This document shows positions 62,017 to 64,000 of a stretch of 64,000 nt of DNA, one piece after another. The position numbers and the translations under genes were made by a program. The notes beneath the pieces are model-generated. The model was given only the letters and a program-made list of their open reading frames with translations, was not told where the DNA came from and searched no databases. Positions within the stretch are counted from its first letter, which is position 1. The number at the start of each line of letters is the position of its first letter. The DNA is from Paractinoplanes ferrugineus (lineage in GTDB: Bacteria; Actinomycetota; Actinomycetes; Mycobacteriales; Micromonosporaceae), in contig NZ_BOMM01000003.1 in the NCBI RefSeq assembly GCF_016862195.1, positions 186,001 through 250,000 of the forward strand. The letters are read 5' to 3'.

Positions 62017-63372
62017 CCCATTTCGTTCCGGAGAAAGAGAATTTGTGCCACGTGTCGTCAGCCAACGCGGGTCGGCGCTGGTCAGCTCGTCCCACAATCG
62101 GCGCGCCACGATGGCGGCCGCCTCCTGCTGCCAGCGCCGCAGCCGCCGGCGCGGAACGTACCGGCGCATCCAGTCGAGCGCCTGACGCTCCTCCCGGTCG
62201 AGGCCGTCGGTGCGCTGTCGCCGCGCGTACGGGTCGAGCCCCAGCACCACCACGAAGTGCAGCGCGTTGAAATGCCGCCACTCGTCCGAGGTCGCGAACG
62301 CCCCGGCCGGCCGCAACCGCTCCACCCCGTCGGTCAGCAGCGCCCGCAACTCCAGAGCCCGAGCCAGGGGCGTCGCCCTCGGCTGGGAGCCGAGCCGCCG
62401 GTCGACCGCCGGCAGGTCGGTCAACGGACTGCGCATCAGTCGGCCCAGATGGTGATAGTTGTCCAGGGCCTGCCGGGTGAACCGGGTGAAATCGTCCGGC
62501 CGGGTGGTGATCAGCCGATGCCGCTGCCGGTGCCGGAGCAGCGCGTCCGCCTGCGACATCAGCGCCGCCCGCTCGGTGCGCAGCCGATCGTCGCCTCGGA
62601 ACGCGATCCGGTCGACCCCGCGGCGCAGCTGGGCGAACAGCGCGATCCCGGTCATCACCAGCGCCACCAGGCCGAACTGCACGAGCGTCACGGCCGTCGA
62701 GTCGGCGACCACGACGGTGGCCACCGCGGGGCCGCCGACCACGACCGTGCCGAGAACCGCCGCGGTCACCGAGCGGAGCAGGTCGGCGCGCAGCCGCTCA
62801 CCCACGTACAGCGAGTCGGAGACCGCCACCAGGAAGGCCAGCATCACCAGGTCGACCCCGATCGCCGAGAGCACCAGCAGCGGCTCGCCCAGATCGATCG
62901 GCAACAGCAACACCGTCAACCCGACCCCGTAGAGGGCCGCCACCACGCTCATCGCCGCCGGCAACATCGGCGGCTGCACCTGATCACCGAACCGCCACAG
63001 CAGCACCAGCCCGCCGGCCAGCGGCGCGAGCACCACGAGCCGCCCGGCCGACGGCAACGCCACCACCATCGCCAGGAACGACACCGACAGAACCAGCCAG
63101 CCGACATCGATCTGCCGCCGCTCCGGCAGGGTGCCGGGCAACAGGGCCACGGCGGCGCCGGCCCAGAACAACGCGGGCACGCAGAGCAGGATCTGAGCGA
63201 GCGGCGAGTCCGGCGAGGCGGTCCAGGCGGCCACCCCGATCGCGTACGCGGTGAGCGCCGCCGCCGATCTGACGAGCGCCCCGCGCATCGCGTCCCGGCT
63301 GATCAGATAGCAGGCGGCCCACCAGGCGAGGGCGAATATCGGGATGGCGAGCGCGGGCACCCGGGAAGTCAA
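62014..63372 (-). CDS. Nine-TM membrane protein with cytoplasmic helical domain
   Basis: 452 aa. About nine hydrophobic helices in the first 270 residues (for example WWAACYLI, LLCVPALFWAGAAVALL, VDLVMLAFLVAVSDSLYV, VALVMTGIALFAQL), then a cytoplasmic helical region with SQADALLRHRQRHRL, WRHFNALHFVVVLGLDPYARR and ERQALDWMRRYVPRRRLRRW. No family recognised. TTG 63372 overlaps the upstream stop (TTGA); the stop is 11 bp before the ATPase start. Its position suggests it is the membrane anchor or pore for the ATPase. Confidence 0.75.
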   Translation of the reverse strand: MTSRVPALAIPIFALAWWAACYLISRDAMRGALVRSAAALTAYAIGVAAWTASPDSPLAQILLCVPALFWAGAAVALLPGTLPERRQIDVGWLVLSVSFLAMVVALPSAGRLVVLAPLAGGLVLLWRFGDQVQPPMLPAAMSVVAALYGVGLTVLLLPIDLGEPLLVLSAIGVDLVMLAFLVAVSDSLYVGERLRADLLRSVTAAVLGTVVVGGPAVATVVVADSTAVTLVQFGLVALVMTGIALFAQLRRGVDRIAFRGDDRLRTERAALMSQADALLRHRQRHRLITTRPDDFTRFTRQALDNYHHLGRLMRSPLTDLPAVDRRLGSQPRATPLARALELRALLTDGVERLRPAGAFATSDEWRHFNALHFVVVLGLDPYARRQRTDGLDREERQALDWMRRYVPRRRLRRWQQEAAAIVARRLWDELTSADPRWLTTRGTNSLSPERNG

Positions 63373-63983
63373 CCAAACAGGTGAGGTGCGCCGGAAGCGG
63401 CAAGGGCCCGCTTACGCCGGCGCCGCCGCACCAGCGCGACCGCGGCCCATCCCAGCAGAGCGAGTCCAACCAGGACCAGCACCGGCATCAGCACGGCCAG
63501 CAACGACATCAGCACGCTGCCGATGTCCTCCACCGTGCTCGCCACCGGCGCCCCGAGCCCGCCCGTGCCCACGTTGACCACCGGGCGGGCGGCCGCCTTG
63601 AACCCGTGCACACAGAGCGCGATCAACACGCCCGCCGCGACCGGCACCCACTGGTGCGACGAGAAGAACGACCCCGGGTCGCTCACCGTCACCGTCTCGG
63701 CCGACGACCCGGCCCCGAACGCGAGACCACCCGCGGTCGGCCGGACCACGGTCTGCACCACGTCGTTCACGTGGTCGACCACCGGCACCTTGTCGGCCAC
63801 CACCTCGACCAGCAACAACACACCGAGAATGGCCAGCGTCCAGCCGTTGGACAACCAGGTCCAGCCACTCGGCAGCTCGATCAGATCCGAGAAGCGAGCG
63901 AGCAGGCCCATCACTAGCAGGGGGATGTAGGCATTCAAACCAGCGGATGCGGCCAGGCCGGTTCCGGTCAACGCTTCGAGCAC
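63369..63983 (-). CDS. DUF4126 membrane protein
   Basis: 204 aa. Family start ALTGTGLAASAGLNAYIPLL, then about five TM segments, and a basic tail (VALVRRRRRKRALAAS). DUF4126 proteins are widespread, uncharacterised membrane proteins; the N-terminal AGLNAYIP signature is conserved. GTG 63983 lies 6 nt after CATGCT, another possible leaderless start. Its stop overlaps the next gene's TTG by 4 bp, coupling it to the nine-TM protein. First gene of the leftward set at the window edge. Confidence 0.85.
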   Translation of the reverse strand: MLEALTGTGLAASAGLNAYIPLLVMGLLARFSDLIELPSGWTWLSNGWTLAILGVLLLVEVVADKVPVVDHVNDVVQTVVRPTAGGLAFGAGSSAETVTVSDPGSFFSSHQWVPVAAGVLIALCVHGFKAAARPVVNVGTGGLGAPVASTVEDIGSVLMSLLAVLMPVLVLVGLALLGWAAVALVRRRRRKRALAASGAPHLFG

Positions 63984-64000
63984 GGTTCCAGCATGGCACC

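Noticed and set aside
58726..63983. Canonical type VII secretion locus
   Set aside because: No WXG100 substrates, EccB, EccD, EccE or MycP seen, and the ATPase has its active site in the middle module and no TM helices.

Overview
This window is high-GC chromosomal DNA from an actinobacterium. The housekeeping order argS-lysA-hom-thrC ... thrB-rho-rpmE-prfA ... prmC-threonylcarbamoyl-AMP synthase-phosphatase-glyA-atpIBEFHAGD is the conserved actinobacterial arrangement known from Streptomyces and mycobacteria. GTG/TTG starts, 4-bp start/stop overlaps, 3'-overlapping convergent genes, an Asp-type MurA and DUF2550/DUF3105/DUF4126 proteins fit this. A Micromonosporaceae-type host (Actinoplanes/Micromonospora relatives) is my inference; the sequence alone does not prove it.

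Layout. (1) About 1-12.3 kb: an exopolysaccharide locus. Leftward, a tightly coupled operon encodes a GT2, a small membrane protein, a NodB-type deacetylase, three GT4 glycosyltransferases and a large polytopic membrane protein. Rightward, from a shared AT-richer control region, run a QueC-like PP-loop protein, a flippase and a pyruvyl transferase. (2) 12.3-14.6 kb: a repeat-rich spacer, tRNA-Arg(CCG), and DUF305/DUF3105 membrane proteins. (3) 14.6-27 kb: argS and the aspartate-family genes lysA, hom, thrC and thrB; a MarR-RND-MFS-membrane protein block separates thrC from thrB. (4) 27-34 kb: rho, a stand-alone nitric oxide synthase oxygenase, a VOC protein, and a leftward three-gene RNA repair operon (Rnl1-like ligase, T4-type Pnkp, small KxDG ligase). 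(5) 34-44 kb: rpmE, prfA, prmC, two threonylcarbamoyl-AMP synthase paralogues around a low-molecular-weight phosphatase, an SDR/DUF2867 protein and glyA, interrupted by leftward PQQ-propeller and GGDEF genes. (6) 44-54 kb: the F1Fo ATP synthase. atpI through atpD are contiguous, then come a terminator-like hairpin and an LCP ligase gene; atpC follows on its own and encodes a short epsilon. (7) 54-64 kb: 3-hydroxyacyl-CoA dehydrogenase, murA, cobalamin adenosyltransferase, VOC, PhzF, and a leftward set of DUF4126, 9-TM protein, FtsK/EccC-like ATPase and coiled-coil membrane protein.

The best candidates for under-described biology are the RNA repair operon (31183-33772), the membrane/EccC-like ATPase set (58726-63983), the LCP gene and terminator between atpD and atpC with a short epsilon, the PP-loop protein in the polysaccharide locus, and the degenerate/intact pair of threonylcarbamoyl-AMP synthases. 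Several genes appear leaderless, with a -10-like hexamer 6-8 nt before the start. No CRISPR array, insertion sequence, integrase or prophage gene was seen.
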